Below the pieces are notes generated by a model. That model had not been told where the DNA came from, did not search any database, and was given only the letters and a program-made list of their open reading frames with translations. DNA of 64,000 bases from assembly GCA_009908505.1 (NCBI GenBank), contig JAAAPD010000014.1:31739-95738 (forward strand), read 5' to 3'. Each line of letters begins with the position of its first letter. The first letter of the stretch is position 1. Origin of the DNA: Alphaproteobacteria bacterium. GTDB lineage: Bacteria; Pseudomonadota; Alphaproteobacteria; Rhodobacterales; Rhodobacteraceae. A program made the position numbers and the translations under genes. Below are positions 42,383 through 51,720 of this stretch, in pieces.

Positions 42383-42853
42383 TCAGCGCGCCGCGCGGGC
42401 CTCTTCGGGGTTCAGGCGAAGGACCGACAGGTTCAGCGCGCCGGCCACGCTGACCCAGGCCAGATAGGGCAGGAACAACACGCCAGCCAAAACATCCACC
42501 ATCCATAGCGCCGCCGCGGTCGCGGCCACCGAAAGCCACAGAGCCGAGAGTACGAACAACCCCAGGCGCATGTTGCGTAGCCCGAAGAAAACCGGCGTCC
42601 ACAGCCCGTTGAGCGCGATCTGCAAGGACCAAAGGGCCATGGCCAGCCCGTTGTCGGGGCTCGTCGCGGCGCGGGCACCCGCCGTCGCCATGCAAAGGTA
42701 AAGCGTGGTCCAGGCCACCGGGAAGAGCCAATTGGGCGGCGTCCAGCGCGGCTTGTTCAGGCGGGCATACCAGTCGCCGGGCGGGAACAACCCGCCGGTG
42801 CTGCCGGCGGCAAAGCAGGCCGCCAGGAAGATAATGAAATAGAGCCAGATCAT
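42383..42853 (-). CDS. tspO: TspO/MBR family tryptophan-rich sensory protein (CrtK)
   Basis: The 156-residue protein has five hydrophobic helices and the Trp-rich KPRWTPPNWLFPVAWTTLY signature. In Rhodobacter sphaeroides TspO (CrtK) sits behind crtIB, binds tetrapyrrole intermediates and modulates photosynthesis gene expression with oxygen. The ATG overlaps the crtB stop, so it belongs to the crtI operon. Confidence 0.93.
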   Translation of the reverse strand: MIWLYFIIFLAACFAAGSTGGLFPPGDWYARLNKPRWTPPNWLFPVAWTTLYLCMATAGARAATSPDNGLAMALWSLQIALNGLWTPVFFGLRNMRLGLFVLSALWLSVAATAAALWMVDVLAGVLFLPYLAWVSVAGALNLSVLRLNPEEARAAR

Positions 42854-43899
42854 GCGGGTGTCCTATCCCGTCGGCCATCGGGCCGCAACGCATCGCGGCG
42901 CAAGGCATCCTGGGCCTTGAGACCGGCCAGCGTGTCGTAGAGCGTTTCGCTCCAATCGGTACGCGGCGTCCGCTCGTCCGCCGCCGCCTCGACCAGAAAG
43001 GCCGTCTCGGGCATGGGGCGGGCATAGATCACCGGCGATGTGGGCGTGACCACGCTGGCCGCGCTGCGCAGGCCAGACAGGCACAGCCAGCCGAGCTTTC
43101 GCGCGGCACCAGTTCGGGCCCGGGCCGAAATCGAGTCGCACCCCATGCGCCGCAAGCGCCCGCCGATACCGGCGTAAATGAAGCGCGCCGCGTAGATGCC
43201 GGGCCGGCAGGACAGCGGCAAGGCCCCGATCCCCGCCTCGGATCGCAGGTAGAGCGCATCTGCCTCGCGCAGCAGCCTCTGAACCAGCCCGGCCACAACC
43301 GGCGAGGGACGCGGCGACTCGAGAAAGGCCTCGGGGGCGAACCCGGCTTCCTCCATCCAGCTGGTCGGCAGGTAAAGCCGCCCTTCGCGTGCATCCTCGC
43401 CCACGTCGCGGGCGATATTGGTCAGTTGCATGGCAACGCCCAGATCACAGGCCCGTGCCAGGGCATTCGGATCGCGGACCCGCATCAGAACACACATCAT
43501 CGCCCCGACCGCCGATGCAACGCGCGCGGAATAGGCCCGCAATTCGGAGAGGGTGGCATAGCGCTGTTCCATCGCGTCCCAGGCCAGGCCCTCCAGCAGC
43601 GCCTCCGGCAGGGCGCGCGGCATGTCATAGGTTTCGATTATGGCGGCAAAGGCCCGGTCGGCGGGTGCGTTGCGCGGCCGGCCCGCATAGGCAAGGTCCA
43701 GGCGTTCATGCAGTCGCAGCACAGCACTGGCCTTTTCGGGCTGCAGGTCCACGGCATCATCGGCCAACCGGCAGAAGGCATAGAGCGCCAGCGCCGGGTC
43801 GCGCACATGGCCCGGCAGAAGACGCGAGGCCGCATGGAAGGACAACGAGCCGTGGCGGATCGCCGCCTCGCAATGGGCAAGGTCCGCCGGGGCGATCAT
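42850..43899 (-). CDS. crtB: CrtB, phytoene synthase
   Basis: The 349-residue enzyme joins two GGPP to phytoene. The aspartate motifs are CRLADDAVD (about 43-51) and QLTNIARDVGEDAREGRLYLP (about 164-184). ATG 43899 overlaps the crtI stop by ATGA. The frame is open to 44049 inside crtI, but that part is shadow sequence. Confidence 0.95.
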   Translation of the reverse strand: MIAPADLAHCEAAIRHGSLSFHAASRLLPGHVRDPALALYAFCRLADDAVDLQPEKASAVLRLHERLDLAYAGRPRNAPADRAFAAIIETYDMPRALPEALLEGLAWDAMEQRYATLSELRAYSARVASAVGAMMCVLMRVRDPNALARACDLGVAMQLTNIARDVGEDAREGRLYLPTSWMEEAGFAPEAFLESPRPSPVVAGLVQRLLREADALYLRSEAGIGALPLSCRPGIYAARFIYAGIGGRLRRMGCDSISARARTGAARKLGWLCLSGLRSAASVVTPTSPVIYARPMPETAFLVEAAADERTPRTDWSETLYDTLAGLKAQDALRRDALRPDGRRDRTPA

Positions 43900-45461
43900 G
43901 ACCGGGCGACCGTTTCGGGGTCGGGGACGAGGCTGTCCAGAACCTCGGCGCTTGAGATCACGCCGGGCAACCCCGCGCCCGGATGCGTGCCGGCCCCGAC
44001 AAGATAGAGCCCCTCGGCCTCTTCGCTGACATTGTGCGGGCGGAACCAAGCGCTTTGCAGGATTCGCGGTTCGATCGAAAACCCGGCCCCATGCGGGGAA
44101 AGGTAGCGGTCGCGAAACGTGTCCGGCGTGAAAACGCGCGAGGCGGTCAGCCGATCACCAAGCCCCGGCAGAAGCTGATCCTCGAGGACCGCCTGAACGC
44201 TCTGCCGATAGCTTTCGGCCCGTGCCGTCCAGTCCACGGGATCGGCATGGCCCAGATGCGGCACCGGGCTGAGCGCATAGAAGGTATCGCCACCCTCGGG
44301 CGCGACGCCCGGGTCGGTGACGCTGGGGCGGTGAACATAGAGGCTCATGTCATCGGCAAGCCGCCCCCCGACGAATATGTCGCGCAACAGCCCCTTGTAT
44401 CGCGGCCCGTTCAGGATCGTGTGATGGCCAGCCTCGGGCCACATGCCGCGGGTGCCCGCCGTGCCGAAATACCAGACGAAAAGCCCCATGGACCAACGCG
44501 CGCGCCTTAGCGCAGCCGGTGTCCAACGCCGCTTGCGGTGGTTGCGCAGAAGCCGGTCATAGGTATGGCCCGCATCGGCGTTCGACACCACGACCGGTGC
44601 GGTCAGAACCTCGCCCGTCGTCAGACGGACGCCGCGGGCCCGGTCGGACTTGCGGCCGCTTTCCAGCAGAATCTCGTCGACCTCGGCGCCCTGGATCACC
44701 TGGCCGCCCTGGTCCCCGATCACCTTGACCATGGCATCGGCAATCCCGGCGACGCCGCCGATGGCATAGTGCACTCCGAATTCCTTTTCCAGGTGGCTGA
44801 CCAGCGCATACATAGAGGTCACGTGGAACGGATCACCCCCGATGAAAAGCGGGTGGAACGACAATGCCATGCGCAGGCGCGGGTCCTTGACCCGGCGCGC
44901 GACATGCGCGTGGATCGAGCGATCGGCACGCAGCCGGGCGAATTTGGGCAGGACCTTCACAAGGTCGACGAAGCGGTGCATGCTGCGCCGCCCCAGGTCC
45001 TCGAACCCGAACCAGTAGCGCGCCTCGCTGTCCTTGAGGAACTTGTCGTAGCCCGCCAAATCCGCCGGCGAAAGCCGGGCCACCTCGGCACGCATGGCGG
45101 CACTGTCCTGGCGCACCGCGAAGCGGCTGCCATCGGGCCAGCGGATCTCGTAGAAGGGATCGAGCGCGCGCAGGTCGACATCGGTGTCGAAATCCCGGCC
45201 ACAGGCGACCCAAAGGTCGCGAAAGAGCTGCGGCACGGTGACGATCGTCGGGCCAAGGTCGAACCGGTGCCCCTCTTCCCAGATGGCCGAACCGCGTCCT
45301 CCGGGGCTGTCAAGCCGATCCAATACCGTCACCCGGTAGCCGCGGGCGCCCAGGCGCATCGCCGAGGCGAGACCACCCAGACCGGCGCCGATTACAATCG
45401 CCCGGGCCGTCACGGCGGCACCGGCGGAAGGGGTCAGCCCCGGATCGAAACGTGTCAACAT
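43896..45461 (-). CDS. crtI: CrtI, phytoene desaturase
   Basis: The 521-residue FAD enzyme desaturates phytoene to neurosporene or lycopene. The N-terminal VIGAGLGGLASAMRLGARGYRVTVLD and C-terminal GLYLVGAGTHPGAGLPGVISSAEV motifs are present. It is divergent from crtA, with a PpsR-type palindrome in the 69-base gap. Confidence 0.96.
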   Translation of the reverse strand: MLTRFDPGLTPSAGAAVTARAIVIGAGLGGLASAMRLGARGYRVTVLDRLDSPGGRGSAIWEEGHRFDLGPTIVTVPQLFRDLWVACGRDFDTDVDLRALDPFYEIRWPDGSRFAVRQDSAAMRAEVARLSPADLAGYDKFLKDSEARYWFGFEDLGRRSMHRFVDLVKVLPKFARLRADRSIHAHVARRVKDPRLRMALSFHPLFIGGDPFHVTSMYALVSHLEKEFGVHYAIGGVAGIADAMVKVIGDQGGQVIQGAEVDEILLESGRKSDRARGVRLTTGEVLTAPVVVSNADAGHTYDRLLRNHRKRRWTPAALRRARWSMGLFVWYFGTAGTRGMWPEAGHHTILNGPRYKGLLRDIFVGGRLADDMSLYVHRPSVTDPGVAPEGGDTFYALSPVPHLGHADPVDWTARAESYRQSVQAVLEDQLLPGLGDRLTASRVFTPDTFRDRYLSPHGAGFSIEPRILQSAWFRPHNVSEEAEGLYLVGAGTHPGAGLPGVISSAEVLDSLVPDPETVARS

Positions 45462-45477
45462 GTGGCAATGGTATACC

Positions 45478-45495
45478 TGTCCAGTTTGGTTTACA
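45478..45495. promoter_or_regulatory. PpsR-type palindrome between crtI and crtA
   Basis: TGTCCAGTTTGGTTTACA fits TGT-N12-ACA and lies 17 bases from the crtI start and 36 from the crtA start. Rhodobacter crtI/crtA are known PpsR/CrtJ targets. Confidence 0.6.
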
Positions 45496-45530
45496 ATCGA
45501 CGATTATGCCCTTTCGCAAGGGCGGGTTGC

Positions 45531-46277
45531 ATGTCAGACTCAATCAACATCCGGTCAGGGAGCATCGCCATCCAAACCGCCAGCATCAGCTTTTTCCGTT
45601 TTCCGCCCGGGCTGTCCCGGGTTTGGGCACTGGGGATGATGGGCGCGGCACGCCTGTCGCTGCCGAAGGTGCCAGGTATAGGGTTCTGGAAGCTGTGCGG
45701 ATCAGGCACTGGCCAAGGCTTCACCCCGGTTCCCAACACCGCCGTCTATGCCATCCTTGCCACCTGGCCGGATGCCGAAACGGCCCGGCACCAGACCCGG
45801 TCGGCACCGATATTTCGCCGCTATCACGGCCGCGCCGCCGAGGCCTGGACGATTTTCCTTGCCCCTGTCTCGGCGCGGGGCGCCTGGGCGGGGACGGCCC
45901 CATTCGAGGCCAGCGGCGACGTGCCAGACGGCCCCCTGGCGGCCCTCACCCGCGCCAGCGTCCGCCCGCTCAAAGCACTGCGTTTCTGGCGGCGCGTGCC
46001 GGATATCAGCACCGTCATCGGCACCGATCCAAACGTAGGCTTCAAGATCGGGATCGGCGAGGTGCCCCTGCTGCACCAGATCACCTTCTCGATCTGGCCG
46101 GACCGTGCGAGCATGGCGGCCTTCGCCCGCACCGACGGCCCCCATGCCCGCGCCATCGACGCCGTGCGCGACGGCGACTGGTTCCGAGAGGAGCTTTACG
46201 CAAGGTTCCGCATACTCGGCGATCACGGCACATGGAACGGCCGCAGCCCCCTTGCCAAACTGGACACACCACCATGA
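45531..46277 (+). CDS. crtA: CrtA, spheroidene monooxygenase
   Basis: The 248-residue enzyme oxidises spheroidene to spheroidenone under oxygen. The family block LPKVPGIGFWKLCGSGTGQGF is at about 43-63, and the QITFSIWPDRASMAAFARTDGPHARAI region near 180-206. I took ATG 45531 (MSDSINIRSG). The length matches CrtA, though the first 15 residues are not diagnostic. The stop overlaps bchI by ATGA. Confidence 0.93.
   Translation: MSDSINIRSGSIAIQTASISFFRFPPGLSRVWALGMMGAARLSLPKVPGIGFWKLCGSGTGQGFTPVPNTAVYAILATWPDAETARHQTRSAPIFRRYHGRAAEAWTIFLAPVSARGAWAGTAPFEASGDVPDGPLAALTRASVRPLKALRFWRRVPDISTVIGTDPNVGFKIGIGEVPLLHQITFSIWPDRASMAAFARTDGPHARAIDAVRDGDWFREELYARFRILGDHGTWNGRSPLAKLDTPP
45532..45549 (+). promoter_or_regulatory. 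Weak second PpsR-like palindrome over the crtA start
   Basis: TGTCAGACTCAATCAACA fits the minimal TGT-N12-ACA pattern but overlaps the crtA start codon and has an imperfect right arm. It may be a chance match. Confidence 0.3.
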
Positions 46278-47278
46278 CTACCCCTTTTCCGTTTTCCGCC
46301 ATCGTGGGCCAGGACCAGATGAAACTGGCCATGGTGCTTACGGCCATTGATCCGGGGATCGGCGGCGTTCTGGTCTTCGGCGATCGCGGCACGGGCAAGT
46401 CCACCGCGGTGCGCGCGTTGGCAAGCCTTCTGCCACCCGTGACCGTCGTGCGTGGCTGCCCGGTCAATTCCGAACGGCCCGAGGACTGCCCGGACTGGGC
46501 CCATGTGACCGACACCGCCGCCGAGGAGCGCCCCACCCCCGTGGTGGATCTGCCGCTGGGCGTGACCGAGGACCGGGTGACCGGCGCGCTGGACATCGAG
46601 CGGGCCCTCACCCAGGGCGAAAAGGCCTTCGAACCCGGCCTGCTGGCCCGCGCCAACCGGGGGTATCTCTATATCGACGAGGTCAACCTCTTGGAGGATC
46701 ACATCGTCGACCTGCTGCTCGACGTGGCGCAATCGGGCGTCAACACCGTCGAGCGCGAAGGATTGTCGATCCGCCATGCCGCGCGATTCGTTCTGGTCGG
46801 CTCGGGCAACCCCGAAGAGGGTGAACTGCGCCCGCAACTGCTGGACCGGTTCGGCCTTTCTGTCGAGGTCACGACACCGGGGGCGATCGACGACCGGATC
46901 GAAGTGATCCGGCGGCGCAGCGCATTCGAGTCCGACACCCGGGCCTTTCTGGATCATTGGCAGGCCGAAGATGCGAAACTGCGCGACCGGATCGTGGCCG
47001 CCCGCGCCGCGCTGCGCGACGTGGCCACGCCCGAAGACATCCTGCGCGATTGCGCAGAACTGTCCATCGCGCTCGGCACGGATGGTCTGCGCGGTGAATT
47101 GACCCTTCTACGCGCGGCCCGGGCCCTGGCCGCCAATGACGGTGCCGCCGCCATCACGCGCGACCAGCTCCGCGCGATTGCGCCGCTTGCCCTTGGGCAC
47201 CGGTTGCGACGTGATCCGCTTGACGAGGCCGGGTCGACGGCCCGTGTGACCCGAGCGGTGGCGGACGTTCTGGGATGA
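46274..47278 (+). CDS. bchI: BchI, magnesium chelatase I subunit
   Basis: The 334-residue AAA+ ATPase forms rings with BchD that drive Mg insertion by BchH. Walker A GDRGTGKS is at 36-43 and the Walker B region GYLYIDEVNLLEDH near 128-141. Start and stop codons overlap crtA and bchD by 4 bases each, coupling the three genes. Confidence 0.96.
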   Translation: MTTPFPFSAIVGQDQMKLAMVLTAIDPGIGGVLVFGDRGTGKSTAVRALASLLPPVTVVRGCPVNSERPEDCPDWAHVTDTAAEERPTPVVDLPLGVTEDRVTGALDIERALTQGEKAFEPGLLARANRGYLYIDEVNLLEDHIVDLLLDVAQSGVNTVEREGLSIRHAARFVLVGSGNPEEGELRPQLLDRFGLSVEVTTPGAIDDRIEVIRRRSAFESDTRAFLDHWQAEDAKLRDRIVAARAALRDVATPEDILRDCAELSIALGTDGLRGELTLLRAARALAANDGAAAITRDQLRAIAPLALGHRLRRDPLDEAGSTARVTRAVADVLG

Positions 47279-48987
47279 GTACCGGCGCGCCCTTGGCCTG
47301 GACCCGCACCATGCGGGCCATGGCGGCGCTGGCCGTTGACCCTGTCGGGCTGGGCGGGCTGACATTGCGGGCCCGGGCCGGACCGGTGCGCCAGACCGCC
47401 GAGGCCACACTGGCCCGTCTGCCCCTACCACAGCGCCGCATCCATCCGGACCTGAGCGACACGCAACTCTTCGGCGGGATCAACATCGCCACTTCGTTGG
47501 CCGAGGGGCGGATGGTGCGCGACCCCGGCCTTGTCGAGACGCCGGCCCTGCTGATCCTGCCCATGGCCGAACGCTGCCCGCCCGGGCTGGCGGCACGGCT
47601 GGGTCAGGTTCTGGACTCGCAGGCCGGTCATGCGCTGGTGCTGCTGGACGAAGGCGCCGAACCCGAAGAGGCCGCGCCGCAGGGCCTGCTGGATCGGCTG
47701 GCCTTTCACGTCGACCTGTCCGATCTGCGCTGGGCGGAGGTGGCAGCGACCGTGCCGCCCCCCGCCGAAATAGATTCGGCCCGCGCCCATCTGACAGCGT
47801 TGCCCCGGCCCGATGCGGCCCTCGAAACCCTGACGGCGCTGGCGGTGCAATTCGGTATCGACAGCCTTCGCGCGCCGATCCTCGCACTTGCCGCCGCCCG
47901 TGCTCTGGCCGCGCTGGACCGGGCCGACACTGTGGACCAGGCCCATGTGGCCGAGGCCGCCGAACTGGTCTATCCGGCCCGTGCCACGCGTCGCCCCGAA
48001 CTGCCCCCGCCCGAAGCCGAAGACGAGGCCGAAGTCGACGAAACCGCAGCCGAGTCCAAAGCCCCCCAAGAAGCCGACTCGCAAGACGACACGGACACAG
48101 CCCCGAACCCTGAACAGCCCCCGCCCGATGACATGCTGATCGAGGCCGTGGCCGCACTGTTGCCCGACGGGCTGCTGGCGCTGGCGGCCGGCAGGAGCCG
48201 GGCACGCGCAGCGCAATCCGGCAGCGGGGCCGGCGCGCGGCGGCACGGCAACCGTATCGGACGCCCCCTGCCCGCGCGACCGGGTCATCCCGATGGGCGC
48301 GCGCGCATCGACGTGATTGCAACGCTGCGCGCAGCCGCGCCGTGGCAGGCCCTGCGGCCCCGTCACGGCACGGATCGGATCGTCATCCACCCCGGGGATA
48401 TCCGCCTGCGCCGTTACGAGGACCGCTCGGACAGGTTGATCATCTTCGCGGTCGACGCTTCGGGGTCCGCGGCGATGGCCCGACTGGCCGAGGCGAAAGG
48501 GGCGGTCGAGCTCCTGCTCGGGCAGGCCTATGCCCGGCGCGATCACGTCGCACTCGTGGCGTTTCGGGGCGCGGGTGCCGATACCTTGTTGCCCCCGACC
48601 CGGTCGCTGGTTCAGGCCAAGCGCCGTTTGCAGGCGCTGCCGGGCGGCGGCGGCACACCGCTGGCCGCCGGTCTGGACGCCGCCGCGCACCTGGCCGCGC
48701 AGGCCCGGATCCACGGCTTGACCCCCGCCATAGCACTGCTGACGGATGGACGCGCGAATATCACGCTGGATGGTGCGGTCGGCCGGGCGCGAGCCCATGG
48801 TGACGCATTGCGGCGGGCGCAGTATCTGCGCACACTGGTGGCACAGGGCTGTGTCATCGACACCTCTCGGCGTCCGGGTACGGAAACGACCGCCTTGGCA
48901 GCGGCCATGGGCGTCACCTGCATCACCCTGCCCCGCGCCGACGCACATCGGATTTCAAATGGCATCACAGCCGCGCTGGACGGATAG
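47275..48987 (+). CDS. bchD: BchD, magnesium chelatase D subunit
   Basis: The 570-residue platform subunit has an AAA-like N-terminal half lacking a full Walker A motif, and a Pro/acidic linker at about 241-286. A C-terminal von Willebrand A domain carries the metal site DASGS at 394-398. It bridges BchI and BchH. Confidence 0.95.
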   Translation: MSTGAPLAWTRTMRAMAALAVDPVGLGGLTLRARAGPVRQTAEATLARLPLPQRRIHPDLSDTQLFGGINIATSLAEGRMVRDPGLVETPALLILPMAERCPPGLAARLGQVLDSQAGHALVLLDEGAEPEEAAPQGLLDRLAFHVDLSDLRWAEVAATVPPPAEIDSARAHLTALPRPDAALETLTALAVQFGIDSLRAPILALAAARALAALDRADTVDQAHVAEAAELVYPARATRRPELPPPEAEDEAEVDETAAESKAPQEADSQDDTDTAPNPEQPPPDDMLIEAVAALLPDGLLALAAGRSRARAAQSGSGAGARRHGNRIGRPLPARPGHPDGRARIDVIATLRAAAPWQALRPRHGTDRIVIHPGDIRLRRYEDRSDRLIIFAVDASGSAAMARLAEAKGAVELLLGQAYARRDHVALVAFRGAGADTLLPPTRSLVQAKRRLQALPGGGGTPLAAGLDAAAHLAAQARIHGLTPAIALLTDGRANITLDGAVGRARAHGDALRRAQYLRTLVAQGCVIDTSRRPGTETTALAAAMGVTCITLPRADAHRISNGITAALDG

Positions 48988-48990
48988 GTA

Positions 48991-49857
48991 ATGGATTGGA
49001 CCCGCGACCTTCCCGATTGGCCGAACAGCGCGATGTCGCGCCGGATCGCGGCGCCGCCACATCAATGGCATGTGCAGGAAGCAGGCAGCGGAGACACGCT
49101 CTTGCTGCTGCATGGCGCCGGGGGCTCAACCCACAGCTGGCGCGACCTGCTGCCGATCCTCGCGCAGCGGTTTCACGTGGTCGCGCCGGACTTGCCGGGC
49201 CAGGGTTTCACCCGCGCGGGCACCCTGAGCCGCTGTGGCCTCGACACCATGGCCGAGGATATCGCGACGCTTTGCACCACGGGCGGCTGGCATCCTCGGG
49301 CGATCATAAGCCACTCGGCCGGCGCGGCCATCGCCCTGCGGCTGAGCGAGATGCAGGTGCGCGACGGGCGAGAGCCGTCGCGGGTTGTCGGCCTCAACCC
49401 CGCACTGGGTCATTTCGAAGGCATCGCCGGCTGGCTGTTTCCCGCCATGGCCAAGCTGCTTGCATTGAACCCGTTGACCGCGCGGTTGTTCTCGGCCGGA
49501 CCACCCCGCACCGCCCGCGCGGCGCGGTTGATCGAAAGCACGGGGTCCCGGCTGGACCCCGTGGGGCTGGACCTCTATGCGCGCCTGATCGCCGACCGGG
49601 ACCATGTCGAGGCCACCCTTCAGATGATGTCACAATGGCGAATCGATCCCCTGCTGGGCCGATTGGACCGGATCCGTGCGCCATGCCTGTTCCTGGCCGG
49701 TGCGCAGGATACGGCCGTGCCGCCCCGGGTTGCCGAACGCGCGGCGGCCCGTATCCCCGATTGCAGATTAACGCCAATGCCCGGCCTCGGCCACCTGGCC
49801 CATGAAGAAGCCCCAAAGGACGTTGCAGCCCTGATCGAGGAATGGCTGGCGGCATAA
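48991..49857 (+). CDS. bchO: BchO, alpha/beta hydrolase of bacteriochlorophyll synthesis
   Basis: The 288-residue alpha/beta hydrolase follows bchD, as BchO does in all purple bacterial clusters. The oxyanion segment LLLLHGAGGSTHSW is at about 30-43. The nucleophile elbow SHSAGA is near 109-114, and the terminal His lies in LGHLAHEEAP. Its substrate is not proven; a role in Mg insertion or cluster-linked porphyrin handling has been suggested. Confidence 0.93.
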   Translation: MDWTRDLPDWPNSAMSRRIAAPPHQWHVQEAGSGDTLLLLHGAGGSTHSWRDLLPILAQRFHVVAPDLPGQGFTRAGTLSRCGLDTMAEDIATLCTTGGWHPRAIISHSAGAAIALRLSEMQVRDGREPSRVVGLNPALGHFEGIAGWLFPAMAKLLALNPLTARLFSAGPPRTARAARLIESTGSRLDPVGLDLYARLIADRDHVEATLQMMSQWRIDPLLGRLDRIRAPCLFLAGAQDTAVPPRVAERAAARIPDCRLTPMPGLGHLAHEEAPKDVAALIEEWLAA

Positions 49858-49945
49858 GGTCGCGGTGGACCCGGTACGAGACCGATTTAATTTAATTTCC
49901 ATCGCTTCTTGGCGCCGACGCGCCGACCGCTTGGGAGACCCGACC

Positions 49946-50464
49946 ATGCGCCTGTTTTGGCTTGTGACACTCGCCACCCTCGGCATGGCAAAACCCGCCC
50001 TGTCCGCTGATACCAATCGGACCTCGTTTGCGTCGATCGATGGCGGAATGCTGGAACTGTCGGGACCGGCCCTTGTGACCAATACCGCCTCGCTTTGCGC
50101 CTTCACACCGCAATTCGACGACCTGCAAAGACTGCACGAGGACTACGCGGAGGCCGGACTTTTCGTTCTGGCCGTACCCTCCGACGATTTCAAGCAGGAA
50201 CTGGACAGCGAGACCGACGTCAAGGACTTCTGCGCAGTCAATTTCGACCTGACCCTGCCGATGACCGTGATAACTCCGGTGACCGGGGACGAGGCCCACC
50301 CGTTCTACCGATGGCTTGCACAAGAGCATGACATCACGCCAGGCTGGAACTTTCACAAGGTGCTTATCGGCGCTGATGGCGCGGTTCTGGGCCAGTGGGG
50401 GTCGCCCGTGCGGCCCACCGCGCGCGCCATAACAGACGCCATCGAAGACGCGCTTGCGCGGTGA
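49946..50464 (+). CDS. Secreted glutathione-peroxidase-like thioredoxin-fold protein
   Basis: The 172-residue protein starts at ATG 49946 (GGGAG upstream) and has a signal peptide (about 1-21, ending ALSA). The thioredoxin-like fold shows the GPx pattern TNTASLCAFTPQF with a probable peroxidatic Cys, and GWNFHKVLIGADG, the family Trp/Asn segment. The usual CNQF segment with the catalytic Gln reads PSDDF here, so activity may differ. It may protect the envelope from peroxides made by photosensitised pigments. It lies 88 bases after bchO on the same strand. Confidence 0.75.
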   Translation: MRLFWLVTLATLGMAKPALSADTNRTSFASIDGGMLELSGPALVTNTASLCAFTPQFDDLQRLHEDYAEAGLFVLAVPSDDFKQELDSETDVKDFCAVNFDLTLPMTVITPVTGDEAHPFYRWLAQEHDITPGWNFHKVLIGADGAVLGQWGSPVRPTARAITDAIEDALAR

Positions 50465-50607
50465 CCCGGTTGCGCGACGGCCAATGGCGCGGCCGATCGC
50501 AACTCTGAAATGGCGGCATGACCGCGCAGTCGCACGCTGATGCTTGTCGCAGGTGCCGGGTGCTGTGTAGGCTAAGATTGGAAGCCAACACACTGACGAG
50601 GTTCGCC

Positions 50608-51129
50608 ATGCCCGTCCCGATCATCTTTCAATCGCTCGAGGGTCAAACCCGCAAGGTCGCCGATTTTGCCGCCGAGGTCGTGCGAAAAACGGACGCCGAT
50701 CCGCTGCTGATCGACATGTCCGACCCGATGGTCGATGTCCCGCTTGACGGTGTCGAAAAGGCGATCCTGGCCGCCCCGGTCCATGAACGGCGCCACCCCG
50801 AGGAGTTCGAGCTGTTCCTGACAGCTCAGAACCGTGATCTGGCCCGGTGCAGCACGCTGTTTCTGTCGGTCAGCATGAATGCCGCCTTCCCCGAGGGGCG
50901 CGACGAGGCGCAGGACTACGTGACCGAGATGCAGATGCGCACCGGCTTCACCCCTGACTCCAGCGTTCTTGTCGCCGGGGCGATCAAGCGCCGCAAATAT
51001 GATTACTTCGCCCAGCAGGTCATCCAGCACGTGGTCATGCGCGGCAAGGACTATGATTCCACCGCCGACGAGCACGAATTCACCGATTGGGACGCGCTCG
51101 AGGCAACGCTGCGCGATTTCCTGGCCTAG
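50608..51129 (+). CDS. HemG-like flavodoxin-domain protein (protoporphyrinogen dehydrogenase type)
   Basis: The 173-residue protein begins with a flavodoxin FMN loop (IIFQSLEGQTRKVADF). It ends with the HemG-like GAIKRRKYDYFAQQVIQHVVM and EFTDWDALEATLRDF segments, which align in order with Escherichia coli HemG. HemG oxidises protoporphyrinogen IX to protoporphyrin IX, the branch point of heme and bacteriochlorophyll. Most alphaproteobacteria use HemJ, so HemG function here is inference. The 143-base gap before it shows no gene. Confidence 0.72.
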   Translation: MPVPIIFQSLEGQTRKVADFAAEVVRKTDADPLLIDMSDPMVDVPLDGVEKAILAAPVHERRHPEEFELFLTAQNRDLARCSTLFLSVSMNAAFPEGRDEAQDYVTEMQMRTGFTPDSSVLVAGAIKRRKYDYFAQQVIQHVVMRGKDYDSTADEHEFTDWDALEATLRDFLA

Positions 51130-51132
51130 CAC

Positions 51133-51720
51133 CTAAAGGATCGGCACCTTCGGGGCGGCACCGCGCGGCAATTGGCCGGTCCGGCGCGGATCGTCGGCGA
51201 CCTCGACCTGGCGGCGATAGGGAGTGAAACCCGACCGGATGTAGAAGCCCAGCGCGGCGGGGCTGTCCAGGGTGCAGGTATGGACGTGCAGGCGCGTGAT
51301 CGGCGCGGCCCAGGCCCGGGTCAGCGCCTCTTCCATCAGCCAACGGCCCGCCCGCTGCCCCTGCAGTTCCGGGGCCAGCCCGAAATAGGCCAGTTCACAA
51401 TCGCCCTCGGCCCGGAAATCCAGCTCCAACAGGCCCAGGTCCTGCCCCTCACGCCGCACCGAGAAGACCGCCACACGCGGATCACGCAGAATCGCGGTCA
51501 GCGCCGCATTGTCCATGCCGAGGCGGGAAAACCACAGCCAGTCGCGCCCGACCCGGGTGAACAGCGCGCGATACCAATCCGGGTCGGGGTCCGCATGTGC
51601 CACCAAGTCGACGTTCGGCGGCGCAACGTCACGCGGCGCGGGCCGGGCGAACATCTGCAGATGCGTGACCACCGCCGCCAGCTTGCCCTCGGGCACATCC
51701 GAATAGCCATCCGGCAGCAT
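51133..51720 (-). CDS. GNAT family N-acetyltransferase
   Basis: The 195-residue protein has the GNAT core: beta strands with [18 protein letters not shown], the acetyl-CoA loop [19 protein letters not shown] (near 125-145), and [20 protein letters not shown]. The substrate is unknown. It converges on the HemG-like gene with 3 bases between stops. It overlaps the upstream RAM-domain gene by ATGA, so the two are one operon. Confidence 0.85.
   Translation of the reverse strand: MLPDGYSDVPEGKLAAVVTHLQMFARPAPRDVAPPNVDLVAHADPDPDWYRALFTRVGRDWLWFSRLGMDNAALTAILRDPRVAVFSVRREGQDLGLLELDFRAEGDCELAYFGLAPELQGQRAGRWLMEEALTRAWAAPITRLHVHTCTLDSPAALGFYIRSGFTPYRRQVEVADDPRRTGQLPRGAAPKVPIL

Noticed and set aside
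45532..45549. Strong claim for a second operator over the crtA start
   Set aside because: TGT-N12-ACA alone should occur several times by chance in a GC-rich window of this size, and the right arm is poor. It is kept only as a low-confidence feature.
45452..47278. A single 608-residue frame spanning crtA and bchI
   Set aside because: Its first part is crtA in the wrong frame; BchI homology begins at ATG 46274.
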